A stretch of DNA of 64,000 nt from Glossina fuscipes (GCF_014805625.2 NW_023998490.1:713231-777230); one strand, 5' to 3'. Shown: positions 14,926 to 28,402, numbered from the stretch's first letter. Notes: generated by a model from the letters alone, not told the origin. Numbers and translations are program-made.

Positions 14926-15063
14926 CAAGTGCTAGTAGTAGTGGCAGTTGTAGTGGTAGTAATGGCAGTAGCAGTAGTAATTGTAGCAATGGTAACTGTA
15001 GCTGTAGCACTTGCGATAGCGGCAGTAGTGTAGTGGCGGCGGTGGCGGTGGCAGTGCAACAGC
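14926..15063 (+). repeat. Imperfect AGY/GTA triplet region
   Basis: A run of AGT, AGC, GGT and GGC triplets gives a Ser/Gly/Cys-rich translation on the plus strand (SSGSCSGSNGSSSSN) and Leu or Thr/Ala runs in other frames. All long frames here arise from the triplet repeat. A real exon is possible but there is no splice or similarity support. Confidence 0.6.
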
Positions 15064-15757
15064 AACACAAAAAGCAAAACGACAAAAATCTTGCAAAATG
15101 CCAGGAAGTACTTTTGTAAAAGCTTACGTGTACAAATACAAATTTATTTACACAAAACACTTGCACACACACAGATGTACGTAATATACATATTAGTAGC
15201 ACGATGTGTGTTTGCTATGCATTAACTAAGGTACATACAGTGGTTGTAGCGATGTAAATTTTACAACTATTGGATAATAATGTAAAATTTATGATAAATA
15301 TCTACAAATAAATCGTGGCGTGAAAGGCTGGATAATTACTTTGAAAGTTATGAGCGTAATCCCAAAAAAAAAGACTATGCAAGAAAACCTTCGTTAATAT
15401 ACACAACGATAAGAACAAGCAACTTACTTTAGCCTCAGCGACCTAATAATATATTTCGATCTGCTCTATGACTAAGTGAAGTTTTTTAAGGATTCTCCCT
15501 AAAATACTAATTTTTATCGCCCATTTGCCTTTACTCTACCGCTTGTCCGAAAATATGGTCTCCATTTTCAAGTTTCATTAATTAGAATTATTTTTTCCTT
15601 ATGTTATGAATCGCGCAGTATAGTACTTACGGATTTGATTGTAGAAGAAAGCCATCCTGCAAAATTACATTCATTGGCAAAAAGTAAAGCTTGGTTGGGC
15701 AATTCGTGACTTTTCTTACGCTTGTAATCCCGTTTTTTGGGTGAAAGCTACGCCTAA

Positions 15758-16018
15758 TTAACACTAAACGTACTATGCAAACCGTTTTTAAAATTTTGTT
15801 TAAAATTTCTCGCATTCAACGTTATTGCATCATCATGTAGCTTATTGACTTTTCACAAAATATACATACATCGAAAAGCGGGGAACGAGTTTTTATTGTA
15901 GCATCAGAAAAATATTTTGTTTACTATCTACTTTACTAAGGATACATACGATTTTTTTTTTTGAAGCGGTCATTTGACCGCTTATGGTAGGCTGAAATGT
16001 CGGTACGTTTAGTGTTAA
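15758..16018. mobile_element. Candidate piggyBac-type MITE with TTAA ends
   Basis: A 15-bp perfect inverted repeat bounds this 261-bp segment: TTAACACTAAACGTA at 15758-15772 and its exact reverse complement at 16004-16018. Each copy begins with TTAA on its outer side, which is the target-site duplication used by the piggyBac superfamily, leaving an 11-bp terminal inverted repeat, CACTAAACGTA. Just inside the right end is a perfect 9-bp palindrome with a 2-base loop (15964-15983, AAGCGGTCA/TGACCGCTT), comparable to the subterminal repeats of piggyBac elements. There is no transposase frame, so it would be non-autonomous. The superfamily assignment is inference from TTAA and the structure. Confidence 0.6.
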
Positions 16019-17321
16019 GTGTGTGGTGCTTATTTCTATTCTCATCTTCAGTTTGCAAAAAAAGAAAAATGATTACAAAATATATATCGCGTCTGTTAAA
16101 TGCAATTTTTTCTTAACCTTTAAATGCATATTGTTGCCAATTGTCTACATCCCAATTCCGTGAGAAAACCATATTGGCTTATAAAGGATACCTATACAAA
16201 TTAAACAAGTTTCTAGCCTCAGTCTACGAATCTAATGGATCTACTTTCACTATTTGAGGCAAATGACAGTAGCATCTGGAGAATCTTTTTTTATTTTTTT
16301 TATCAACGACTAATAGATTAACAAGGGAAAAGGTAGGATATGCCTGTCAATTTGTTCCTCTCTAAATAGTTTTCCTACTCCGTTTCGAAACCCGTTCTTA
16401 TCCCGAATTGTTCCAGAACAAGTAAGCTCGCTTGTCCCACATTACAATGGATGCACTAAAATTTTGCTTATTCCTACAAATTTCTGATAAATACATTTTA
16501 AGTTTGGAATTAGAACTACCAGTATTTACGATGAGTAGTAATCGCTTGATTTGGTAAACACTTTTGCACTACAGTGACAATCTAATGAAATGTGATGAAA
16601 ACAATCTCGTAAAACAAGAAGTAAATATTGACGTAGAAAAATCAACAAAAATCTTAGGAAAGATATTCATTTGTAAGTGCTGAGCGCACCTTAGTAGACG
16701 AGTGCTTAAATATGGCAAGGTAAAGTGTTTCGAAGGGAGAATTCCGAGTAATTTTACTAATATTTAAATTTCAGTACCAAAAAGTAAACAAACCTATCGA
16801 AAAATAAAGATAAACATATACCAACAAATATAAATATGGCGAAGTAAACATCAATAAACAAAAAGTGAACACAAAGCCATCTCTCGTACGTTACATTACG
16901 TTGCAGTTAGGTTTCAAAGAGAGTGAAGGAATGGAAAGCAAATTTTCTTTGAGCAATCGGAAAAAAGCAGAAACTGCTGCATCAATAACCAGCAGCAGCG
17001 AACTGCGAATTGAACTGAATCAATGTTTACTTAAGAGCAACAACATAAGAAGCAGTCCGCACGAAGGCACAGTGGCGCAACTCAACTAGAAAATATAGCA
17101 AAAAGGAAAAATGAGAGAACGATTTACTTGAGGTTAACAACGGATCATAGAGACACTCATCATCCTTCTTATGTTAAGATAAGTAAATATTATGAATTAT
17201 TTATATGAAATGTGGGAAGAGTGCGTTCGCTGATCGTATCGTAGGCCATCTACGTGTTGTCTATATATATCTTTCCGCCTATTTATCTATTTATATATGT
17301 TTTTATATATGTGCATATATA

Positions 17322-17333
17322 AATATATATATG

Positions 17334-17364
<31 letters not shown>

Positions 17365-17368
17365 TTTT
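17322..17368 (+). repeat. TA microsatellite followed by T run
   Basis: A pure TA tract to 17356 runs into a T run ending at 17368. Confidence 0.9.
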
Positions 17369-17799
17369 AATCAATCTTCGTTTCTATATCAAATATTAAA
17401 AGTTAAATTGAAATTTTTTAAAAAACTTAATAACAAATATATACGAAAGTAAGTTTATAAGTGTTAAGAGATGAAGTGAGTAGTGCGTCAATTTATCTTA
17501 AAGATAGAATATAGCTACCGGAAATGCATAAATTTCTGTAATATAAATAAATAAAAGTTAAAATTGTTTCAAAGTCGGAGAATAACTCACAGTTCATGAT
17601 TCATTTTGGATCTATATTTGTGGCGATTTAGAGACAGCATTTCTATTTTGTCGTGATCAGTGTTGATCTGCATAAGTCTGTCGCTGACCTGATATCTTCA
17701 CCATTAGATCTCTTTCTTCCAATGTATTTTGTGGAAGGCGTATCTTTCGAGAATGCAAATAAACGATAAATGATGAACGGTATTTCTGTACAAAGTCCC

Positions 17800-18050
17800 C
17801 GCTAAGAAAATAGATGTGCAATTTTCCCAAGTTTCCATCTTAATATGACTATTCGTTCAGGGGTTGTCGCCTGTACATGTAACACAGTGATTGTTGGAAT
17901 GAAATGATTGAAGAGGAAGAGATGCGGAGGGGCTACACCCTGACACGTTTGTGCCCAATCGACAGGTGTTATAGCTTTTCCGACTGAAAACTCTCTTTAG
18001 CTACGACCAAGCATCGTCTGCCGCGAACATCAGCTTGCGGTACATCTCGC
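17800..18050 (+). repeat. Dispersed repeat family B copy
   Basis: The core at 17841-17890 matches those at 3.2, 33.06 and 55.6 kb. It is followed by GA-rich sequence (GAAGAGGAAGAGATGCGGAGG), as at 3.27 kb. Element boundaries are not clear. Confidence 0.45.
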
Positions 18051-20949
18051 TTTTCATCTTCGCCTTAACCCACTTACCCAATATACAGAGCCTGATATTG
18101 ATCAACAATTTGTAACAATTGTTTTAATAGTGTCTAACTGATGAAACGGGAGATCGACGGACGGACAGATATTAAGGAATCTGAAATTTGCTAATAACCC
18201 ACGCTATTAAATAATGTAAATCGACTCTGGTGGAACGGGCAAAGAGATATTACATAATTTGGAAATTACAAACTCACAGATGAATCGTGTATATCGTGCT
18301 CTATCTTAAAGTGCAATGAGCATAAAAAGAAAGAATTTGGATAAACGCTTTGAAATCTTTTATTGGTACCGAAAAACACTAGAAGTGAATTGTTGTTGAA
18401 AGTTTGATTATATGACTACATGAGGAACGTAAACATTGCAGCCTGTCTTTTCTCTCCTCCCCCTCTGTACCCTCCAACCACTCCTCCTTTGAGTATTTAT
18501 AGCAATTTATTTACCACTTCACCCACTTCGATTAACAAAATCTTCCCCTTTACCATACCGTTCGTTCTGCCACTTTTGGGGTTTTGTGCATTCGAACCAA
18601 AACAGCTATAAAATAAATATGTTGAGAAAAACGTTTAAAAACATTTATTGACATAACGGCCATGTGTTGACTGAGTGGGTGGATGAGTGAGGGCGAGATT
18701 CCCCGCACCTACCCGTTCCAATTTTTTCCCACACCATCTATATAAACATGAAATAACTAAACGATTTGTATAAACGAAAGGGAGAGGAGATGAGAAAGAA
18801 GAAAAAGAAAGTCGAACCTTGTCGATTGCCTTGCTTTCGAGGAATAATGGTGATATGATGGTGGTTGGTTGATTATTGGTTTGTTAAGTGGACTGAAAGT
18901 TAACCGTAAAAGCTTCTTAATATTTGTTGTATTTATTCATAGCAAAAACTGTGTGAGAGGGAAATAAAATAAACAGACCCCCTTCAGATGGCTTATTTTT
19001 TCTTTTCATTTAATAAATGTATTTATGAAAAAAAAATAATAATAATAACAATATCATCTTCATCATCATTTTATGGCCATAATTATTTTTATTATATCGA
19101 TGCACATACATACAGCCAACTCACCCCATAATAATTTATGACAAGAAGGCACGAAGTGTGTACAGCATGACAACATAACTATGAATAGTTTTCATACGGG
19201 TTTAGAAATGAGGATAATAAACCTACTTGGTTGCTGCTTTCGTATCGTATTATCATGTTAACAAAAAAAAAAAGTATCTTTCATCTTTTTCATCGATTCA
19301 ACGGTTAAATACCTACATTTCACCCCCCAGTAGTTGGTTATCATTACGCTCACGATCAGGCGGTATACTAATGATTTCACTCGATATAAAACACACCAAC
19401 ATAAAGTAAGAACTTACAAGTTAACTTGTAACGAGATTCGACTTAACAAACTGAATATTTACGACAGCAGAGCAGGTCTAGTGCCACCCATTCTATAATA
19501 TTCTCGGCCATCTTATTAAAAAAGCATGCGCTTTTAAGCGGAGAGTCCAGTAAAATTCGAAACTTCCGTTGCCAACTGATTCCCACGTGGTTCATATCAA
19601 AATGGACAAAGGAACCTTTCCCAATTCTATGCATACCTTTTCGTCTAAATTTGTTAAGATTCAAAATGCATAAAACAATCTCGAGCTCTCATTAAAAATG
19701 CCTTTCGAAAATTTCAAAATACTTTTATCAGTAACTTTTAAATTTCACAGAAAAACTGTGCATCCCCGATCCAACTCAAATCGAAAGAAAAATTCTATTT
19801 CTATATATAGAAATCTATATCTTATATATCTATATCTATACCTTATTATATTATGATTAGATATCTTTCTAAAATCTTTCTAAAAAATGAAAAATCCGCC
19901 CTTTCTTTAGAGAAAGAAAAGGAAAGATTTCTATATATGTTTGTCTTTTCTTTAGTTAGATATAGAAATCATTGTTTCCTTGTTTTTTTTTTTCGTATCT
20001 TTGTGTATAGGTTTTCCTTAAGGATGCTTACAATTTTCTTAGTTATTACACGTATGTCTTAGCTATCAAGAGATTCGACTTGAGCTTAACGCTTAACTGC
20101 TTTTGTTTTTTACATGAGAAGATGACGTATAGAATATAAAACTCATACTACTTTAACTCTATTAAAAGACGAAGGGAAATGTAAAGACACGAACGTAAGC
20201 ACTTTAAATTGCTTAGTGAGGAAATTTGAAATCTTTGGGCATGTATCCAGCAAAGCAAGCACGTGTGCGATGCTTTAAACTTTTAAATTATTTGGGCTTT
20301 AGGGCAAATCTTAGATAAAGTTCTTGTTGATTGTGCTATAATAAGCAAGCGAGCGAGGGTTGCTAGGGCAATGATTCATACATAAAAATATAATGTGTCA
20401 TATATTTATATGTCAGCTAGAGTGTTGGTAATAAAGGTCTAAATTTCCATCAGTTACAAAACTTTGCCCTTTACAAAGGCAGTTAACAATTTTTCGACAA
20501 GAAAAAGCTACGAAATGACTACGAGACAACAAATTCCCCGACTCTAACCGCCTTTGAAAAAACTATTTATTTGTAATTACGTTGAAGTATTTAAAACCCT
20601 AGTAATAAAAAATCAATGATCTCTTCCTTAAAAGAAAAATTGGCAAAACATCAAATAAAGTAAATTTTTCGCATTTACAGTGGGATATAAATTTTTATGT
20701 TTATTAAATAGAAATAAACGAAAGTAAATTTAATTTTGTTTATTTAAATTTTCAGTAAATAATTATGAATCGTGATATAAAACCGGCGAACTTATGAGTG
20801 AGTATTTCCTAATTTTCGTACAAGAAAACTAACAGTACAAAAGACAAGTACACAGACAAGATCAAAAGTGCAAATGTATGTGCAAGTGGTTCTTCATATG
20901 CCTAGGTTAGCATGTAAAGTTGTCGTCGGTCCGTAACAAAAATACATAA

Positions 20950-21330
20950 ATTCACGAAAAAAAAACAAGTAAAACCATTGTAGTGGGCCACTGCTTACCA
21001 TTAAATACCCTACACCACCACTTCGCTTAACGCAGTTATTTATATAATGAAAAGCGGCTGGAAAAATAGTCCGATACAAACTATTTCCGAACTATCGTCC
21101 TTGGGCCAAAACACATCGTATATCAGATCTTATCAGAATATATCGAAAATTGTAATTTATATGTTGAACATAAAACGGAGGGACACGCCGGCTTAGAATG
21201 TTTGTCAGATTCAGACAAACATCATCGATTCAGAAAATGTTTCAGAGTCGATCGATATAACAAATGGTGGAATTACCTTAGGTTATCCTCGGCTTTCTAC
21301 ACATCCGCGGAAAGTATATAGATAGTAAGT
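20950..21330 (-). repeat. Dispersed repeat family A, reverse-oriented copy
   Basis: The sequence AACAAGTAAAACC...CCATTAAATACCCTACACC and TTCGCTTAACGCAG is the reverse complement of the end of the 44 kb copy (GCCATTAAATACCCTACGCC, TTCGCTTAATGCAG). It continues to about 21330 with weaker similarity. Confidence 0.6.
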
Positions 21331-22304
21331 AGATACCCATGTACAACAAGTGGCTTACAATATAAGAGAACCGATTTCCCGCACCAGTCATACCAACCTA
21401 GAAAACTTTAAGTATCAAATTTATTGACTAATTTTTTTTAGCCGGAATCTAAGTTGGTCTAAATCAAACCTTCGTCATAATAGTCATTAGCCGACGAAGC
21501 GAACCTGATCTTGAAGAGCACAGAATTCCTTTTCGATTACAACTACCATCATTTTCGGTACTTTCGTTACCTTCATAGTTTGTTCGGAGAAGACAAAAAC
21601 CGATCACAAAAACAGAGCAGCAAACCTTCTAAATTGAATTTCATGATACATGCCAAAGCGCAATACGCGAAAAACTTTTAATAAATACACCCAAAAATTA
21701 TCAAAAATTATGCTTAAAATAAATTCCTCCAAAAAAAATCATCAACTGGATGGAATTTAAAAAAAAATACACTTTGAAACCTATTGAAACGAATATAAGC
21801 GTGTTTTTGGTGCATTAAATCAAAGAGCTTTAAAATATTTCGTAAATCGTAAAAAGAGAGTTTTAGAGGAGACACAATCAAAACCAAGCCACATTATTAT
21901 TGTACACAACCGCCTTGAGAAAGACCGAAAAAATATCAAAAACTCAAAGAGTTATAAGCTCCTTTCTCAACGGCTTTATAACTGTGCAGAAAACTAGAGA
22001 CGGTTTACGAACCTTATGAAAATGAGATGAGTGATCCCGAACCTATTCAAATTTCCGACAATTCTTACCACCGTTGTTGCAACGCCGCAATCATTTCCTT
22101 TTCTAGACATAATTCTCTATGAGGTTCGCTATTTCCAGAAAGCAAGAAGGCGAGGAAAGCGAGGATGAAGGCGTTTCACTGACATATAAAATAAATGGAA
22201 CGTCGTTGGGTTTAAACAAAACTTTGTTTACTAGACACGGAAGCTTGGTTTCCGAATCTAACAAACAAAACGCCCATCGGGACAAAGGACAATATGACAT
22301 GATC

Positions 22305-22640
22305 GATAATAGATAAGACAAAGTTGAGTAATAGATAAAACGAAATTTTGGACGGAAGTTAAGATAACAGTCGGAGAAGCCTCTCACCAGTGTCTCACAA
22401 ACTGGCAATAGATGTCGCCATTGTGTATAATATAAGCCATGCAAAGAATGTTCCTTACACGTAACGTTTCATGATAACAGATAAGACGCAATTCGATAAC
22501 AGATAAAACGAAAGTTTAGCGAGAATAGCCACTCAAAGATACTCAGAGAGACCTTTCGACAGTGCTGCACTACGGCTGCTAAATCGCTCAGAGAATGTCT
22601 TTTATACATATTTGTAGTGGTTGTCAGGTGTGTGTATGTA
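22305..22640 (+). repeat. Tandem duplication, period about 168 bp
   Basis: The motif GATAATAGATAAGAC at 22305 recurs as GATAACAGATAAGAC at 22473, and AGATAAAACGAAA at 22334 recurs at 22501. Blocks resembling each other (cggagaagcctctcaccagtg and agagagacctttcgacagtg, then AGAATGT) follow in both units. Two diverged units are visible, each with an internal doublet of the GATAA motif about 28 bp apart. Confidence 0.6.
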
Positions 22641-23437
22641 TGGAAGTGTTACGCCTGTTATATATATTGAACCTTTTATACGCCTGAAATCTTATTTCTT
22701 ATGTTCTTATTACATCCCCATATTCGGTACACGCTGTGATGTTGTTATAGAATAGCCAAAATAGAGTGATCTATAGAATCATAAAATACATTGTTGAAGA
22801 CAAGAATAAATTCCCGATCGATCACTCATTACGTAGGCCTTCACACGCCAATTTATTGCTGGATGCTTGTGGACTATGAGAAATATAAAATAAATACTAT
22901 TCGGTTAGGTTCCATCGAGACCCACGCTTGCTTCATAAACGGAGATGCGAGTAACTTGTAAAAATTCAAACGGAAAATGATGTGTTTATTCCAATCGGTC
23001 CTATTTAAAACATACCGATAATAATATGTGACAAAATTCCGCCCTCATATGCCTCAGGTAGGCATATTTATGCACTTAATAGGCAGATGGCCAGAATACA
23101 ACGAAATCCAGAAAAAACAACTTCTTAGCACGCAATGCAATCCGGGCAAAACAAATTTAAAAATTAATAATATTTACATAAAATTATTTGAATTATTTGG
23201 AAAAAATATATATGGAAGTAAATACTATTTTGTTGTTAAGCAGAGCACAAATCCAGTTACCGTTGATGAATGGAGAGATCAATAACCACCGTAATGGGTT
23301 AAACCACAACAACACACTACAATATTCCTTTCGTTCTTTGTCTTAAGGTTTTCTCTTCTTTTTACTTGGTTTCCGTAGAGAAGTATAAAACCACTGTAGT
23401 CACTTGTGCATGCACACATACAACTACGTATGCAATA

Positions 23438-23477
23438 CATATATATATGTTTATATATATATATATATATATATATA
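23438..23477 (+). repeat. AT microsatellite
   Basis: An AT tract with one GTTT interruption, ending before AACTTTTC. Confidence 0.85.
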
Positions 23478-26400
23478 AACTTTTCTCTTTAAAAACCTCA
23501 GGCTTCTTTTCCTTTTTCCTCCGGACTAACAAACATTTTCATTCATATGCCAAATAATTTACAACAACTCGATTTAGAAGCAAAACAAACCCCAAAACAA
23601 ATGCACATTTTTGCCACTTTTCCGGATACAAAATACAATTCAAAGAAAAATAAAAACAAAAACAAAAACAAAAATAAAAATATAAAAAATAATAAAACTG
23701 TAAAACCAAATAAAATCCGTTGGGAAAAAATTATTTGGTATGAGAGGAAGGAAGGAAGAGAAGTGAAAGAAAGATATAAAGGCAACCATAGCCTGACAAC
23801 CGAGTTAATATGTCGACACTGGGGTTTCTCGTCACATTGGTTAGCTTTGGTTGAATGCATACTTGACTACATTCATAAATACTTTTATATAAATTTTGTA
23901 TTATCAAGAGGGGAGAGGGAGCGAGTGAATGAGTGGGTAAAAAGTGAGTGATTGTTGTATCGTGAGTATGTATGCGCAAATGTATTCCTATGTATGTGTG
24001 CGTGTGTGTATGTATGGGTAGGTGGGTGTGGGTGTTTATGTGTGTCAAAAGTGTGGCAATAAGAAGGATAATATAACTGTAATGCGATAGAAATAATAAT
24101 GTTGTGTCGGTTCGTTGATTTAAAGGAAACCAGAAAAGCTGTGAGGCAGCAGAGTTCAGTGGTGAACCATATTGAAGGGGAGAAAGTAGTAGTGTAGTAC
24201 AATAAATATATAGATATAGAACTTTGCAAAATATAAGAAGAACATTATAATCGCCTTTAAACGAATATTTCATATCCACTACCGAAGGCGATATCTTATC
24301 AGTAAATGAAAATCATGTAAAGGCTTTTAATAATTATGAGTAGTGGATTTAATTGGGCGAAACGGTGGCATACGTTTTAAAACACATAATAATAATAAGG
24401 GATGGTTTTTAAAGCTCTTCTTTACTTTAATACTATTTACTGTCCTTTAAACTATTGGTATCCTCGAAAGAAGTTAATCTTCTTGATCTCTTCTTTTTGC
24501 ACAAAGGATATGAAAACCTGTAAGTGTGTCAAAAACTCCCTTCGGGATTCATTTAATTGTTGTTCTGCGCAGCTATATCTCAATAAAAAGATTCTGCACA
24601 CATAACGAATTGAGACAAATGACGACAAAGTAACCCACCGTCGCCTTTATTTCAAGTAATACGGGAATGAAAGTTTGCGAAATGAAGCCTACTTAGACTT
24701 CGCCAACCTATGGCTCATGGATCACCGGTTTATTCCTGTCCTATGTTTAAAAATTAAATATTGTGATACTTATGTGGTAGGAAATCAGTCCGTTCCTTAA
24801 AGCGGGTTAGCCTTACGTAGTGTAACATAAAAAAATAAATTCGTATAATTAAAATATCTTTGCCGAATCTTTGGTAAAGTGGAATATCTTTCGTAGATAG
24901 TTTCCTTTAAAAACAACCAGAACTTTTTTAACGATTCGATATATATTTTCAATCCTACCACACACTTCTTCGTTAGTTTTGACCCGCGTGCATAGAAGGT
25001 TACCGAAGCCTGGATGCCTAGCTACTGCACATAACTTACTTCGGCACTTGAAAAGGCTGTGCAAGGACGGCTAAGAATTAATTGAATAAAATAAATAAAA
25101 ATGTGAAGCATGCTTCTTAAAGTTGCAAGATTTAAATCGATATATTTTTAATAAAAATCATTCCATGTTCGACTTGAAAGCCTGGGTTCGTCCACCGAGT
25201 ATTGTCACATAATATCTTCATTGAATGCGGAAAATACCTTCGGAGAGAAATGTGGAAGAAGATTATTTTGCTTACTGAGGCGGAGGCTTCTTTAGCGTTC
25301 TTTAGTTTCCAAACACCTTCCCGCGCATTCTTCAAATTCAATTTGCTCAGGTAATTCTACAAACCAAATGTATCCACAATTCCCTAAACTTTCTAAATGC
25401 TGATGAAGGTCATTTACGAGCTTTTGCTTTAATCTAACTAAGAAATCATTTTTTTATGTCTAAATTCCTTCTCACTTTTTGGGTTAATTGGCCCGGAAGG
25501 CTTATGAGAGCTGATGGTTTTGGGATTAAACAAATCGTTCTTCTTCAACACCAGTACCTCCTCCCATTGCTTCCATTTTAATTTGATCCGAAATACTTGC
25601 AAATATGTATTATGGAAATATTTTTGTTCTCACTAAATAAAATCTTTTTTCCAATCCATGCTGCTTCTCGTTTCATTCTTTCTAAGTTCGGCTTAATAAG
25701 CCAGATCAAAGCCTTCACGCTTTCAAGCCTGAGAAGGGAGTTTTAGCGGTGTGGGCGAAAATCCGAAGTCTTCTTCGTAAACATCGACACCGAGTAATCT
25801 CGATCGTTATAGCGATACGCTTCTCGACACCAATTTTTCATTCGGTAATAAGAAAAATGGATACGTTATCGACAGCTGTAAACTAACTACTCGTTACAGT
25901 AACGAACGATAATTGACAGCTGTCGACAGCTCCAAACCGGCCCCTGGAATCACTTAGTTAGTTAAGAGGATTTTCGTATATCAAAAATGCGTTCCTGAAA
26001 GTAATGTTTTTTTTTTTTAAAACTATGGTTTCTGCTCCCACATTTTCAGAACAAGCTTGTATGGAAAATCCACGTCAATCTTTAGATTTTTGTTGTTGAC
26101 GTTGCAACTATCTCTCTTTCGGCTGAAGGCTTCATTCTTCTGAAAACCTGATTTCTTCTTATGCCCTTTTTCAGTTAGTTAGTTCGGAAAACAACTTTCA
26201 TACGTTCTACTTCTCTTGTATATATTCAGTCATCATCTTCCGAACGCTGTTGTACGTGAAATCCCCGTATCAAGAGCTCCTTTCGTGGTATAACTTCATC
26301 CGTATATCATGTATACTTCCATCTATTGGCTTAGAAGTCATGTAGTATGAACAAAATTCACTACTCCGGCTCTCATATTGATGAAGCGCTTTCGTCAACA

Positions 26401-27109
26401 ACTTTCTTTTCTGTCTTTTCTGTATTTTTTCATTCTCCTCGTCTAAAAGAAATGAGTAATTCATTAATTATGGCGATAATAACTTTTACAAGGGAAATAT
26501 TACTCTTTTGCATTTGCAAAAAATCAGTTGCCATAAAAACCTTTCTTTGAGTTTGCCTTATTTTGGTGCAAGATTACCGATTTCAACTTGATGCTTCAAC
26601 TGTTGTTTCTATTCAGCGACGCATAAAGTCGCAGTTGCCTTTTTGTACCATCAAATAAATGCTGCTCCCACTCTTTCTCTTCCTCTCTCGTTCTTAATTC
26701 TGTTTCAGCGAAAGTATCGCACATATGCGATTTCTGTGACAAAAGCCGTTTCCACTCACTTTTAAACTCAGTCCGTTCGCCGAACACTCTGCTTGCGCTT
26801 TGCAATCGCCGCGATATTATTAACGTTTCATACCGCGAATGGGTCTTTCGGAGTTACGGTAACATTAGCGAGAAGAATATTTACAAATAATTATCCTTTT
26901 CTCAAATACAATATGACCTAATCTTCTTGCCATTTGCCATTCTAGTGAAAAGTATACATATATATAGAACAACGTTTTTTTTTCTTTTCGTTTATTCCAA
27001 ATGCAATGAACGCTTTAACATACTTTCTCTTGAAGAGAGAAAATATTTTTTTCATAGCCTTCATTGCTACGACAGCAAGTGGCTTTAAAAAGCAACTCAT
27101 TTGTCCATA

Positions 27110-27150
27110 CATATATATAGATATATAGATATATATATATATATATATAC
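27110..27150 (+). repeat. AT microsatellite with TAG interruptions
   Basis: ATATATAG units precede a pure AT tract. Confidence 0.85.
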
Positions 27151-27856
27151 ATAAATAAAATGAATACCCATAAAGAAGCACTTTCATTAATATTGGTACA
27201 CACAACAAAACAAGAAGTATCCCAATGTACGGTACATTTTATGCACGCGCCACTGGTCTGTAGGAGATTTTCTTCGTTTTCGTCTTTTTGTTTTTTATTG
27301 CGAATCAAAATATGGTATGATGGGGGTGTTGGGTGAATGGATGTTGGCACTTACGAGTTGAAGCAGATAGTACTGAGTTTCCCGTAGGGTAAAAGGGTGT
27401 TAAGTGCAAGTGACTGTCAGACAGACAAATAATACGACCGTCTTTATGAATGCACGTATATATGTTGGTATGTACGAATGTTTGTGATATAGATATAAGT
27501 TAAGTACACAATTGTCGTTTGGCACAACCAAGCTTCACTTAAACATTGCAGGAAACACACTAAAAACATCTAACTATACACATATATTCATTCCACTTAT
27601 TTTAGACAAATGCCATAAGAATACAAGAAAACGTATAAAAATAAATATATAAACGTTTATAAGTGAGTTTACAAGAGTATTAAAGGCAAAAGTGTTTCTA
27701 TGTGTTTGCTTGCTGTTATAAAACTTGGCATATACTGTACACATGCACACACAGACACTAACTGCCTAACGTTCTACGTATGCATGTGTATGGAAACGAG
27801 GAGCAAGCAATAAGGACTAAAGAAAGAACCAAAAAAACTTCTATGATATTTTCAGA

Positions 27857-27898
27857 TAGAGCGAGAGAGAGCGAGAGAGAGAGAGAGAGTGGGAGAGG
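27857..27898 (+). repeat. GA/GC-GA microsatellite
   Basis: Units of GCGAGAGA lead into a pure GA tract and GGGAGAGGG. Confidence 0.85.
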
Positions 27899-28004
27899 GA
27901 AGTTAAATGCAAACTTATATGTATAAATTTTTAAAAGATACCAACTACATCGGGGAACTTTGTTGAAACGGGAAATTGAACGCATACATCTATACCCAAC
28001 TATG

Positions 28005-28043
28005 AGCAGCAGCAGCAGCAGCAACAACACACACACACACACA
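28005..28043 (+). repeat. Adjacent AGC and CA microsatellites
   Basis: Six AGC units are followed after AACAA by a CA tract. The resulting poly-Ser frame (28003 on, plus strand) is a by-product of the repeat. Confidence 0.85.
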
Positions 28044-28402
28044 GACACATACTCATGTTTACAGTTCAAAAGACAAAGTGATTTTAACAACTCTGTTGGT
28101 GCTACTGCTGCTACAGCAAATATTATGTGTTGCCTTCGTTTTTTTTTCTTCATTGTTTTGTTTTCTTTTTCTTCTTTTATGTTTTGTAGTTGTTTTATTG
28201 TGTTTAACAAAATGTTTGCGGGTGCAATAAGCGTAAATTCAGTGGTTTTATGTTATTTCTTTTTTATTTTTTTTCTTTTTCTTTTTTTTTTTTTAATTCT
28301 TTTTTTTTTTCTCCTATTGCTCTTTCTTTTCTTCCTTAGCCACCGCAAAAAGCTTCAACTTGTTGGCAAAGGCAAAATGTCTATTTAATATGGAATTACT
28401 TA

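Larger units (their letters stand above)
9421..15757. other. AT-rich non-coding DNA with simple repeats
   Basis: A-rich and CA/TA-rich sequence predominates here. It includes poly-T runs at 10.1-10.2 kb, a TATATATGT decamer array at 14314-14354, a CA tract at 14571-14595 and an imperfect AGY/GTA triplet region at 14926-15063. The region 10635-10895 is open on both strands and has an 11-bp inverted repeat (10689-10699 with 10794-10804), but no protein similarity. A family A repeat lies near 12.9-13.2 kb. Confidence 0.5.
16019..28402. other. Non-coding DNA with tandem and dispersed repeats
   Basis: This holds a TA tract (17322-17356), a family B copy (17841-17890), a family A copy on the minus strand (20.95-21.33 kb), a 168-bp tandem duplication (22.3-22.6 kb), and AT, GA and AGC/CA microsatellites near 23.45, 27.12, 27.87 and 28.02 kb. 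On the minus strand 27.0-28.4 kb is A-rich and could be 3' UTR if the candidate terminal exon is real. Apart from the weak open frame at 16.8-17.1 kb, nothing here looks coding. Confidence 0.5.

Noticed and set aside
23543..24279. Long minus-strand frames of 105, 182 and 114 codons
   Set aside because: They are translations of CA/GT-rich and A-rich simple sequence (THTHLPIHTHTHTY), with no splice or similarity support.
27758..28388. Frames of 150 and 142 codons on opposite strands
   Set aside because: Both depend on GA, AGC, CA and T-rich repeats, and the composition is not protein-like.
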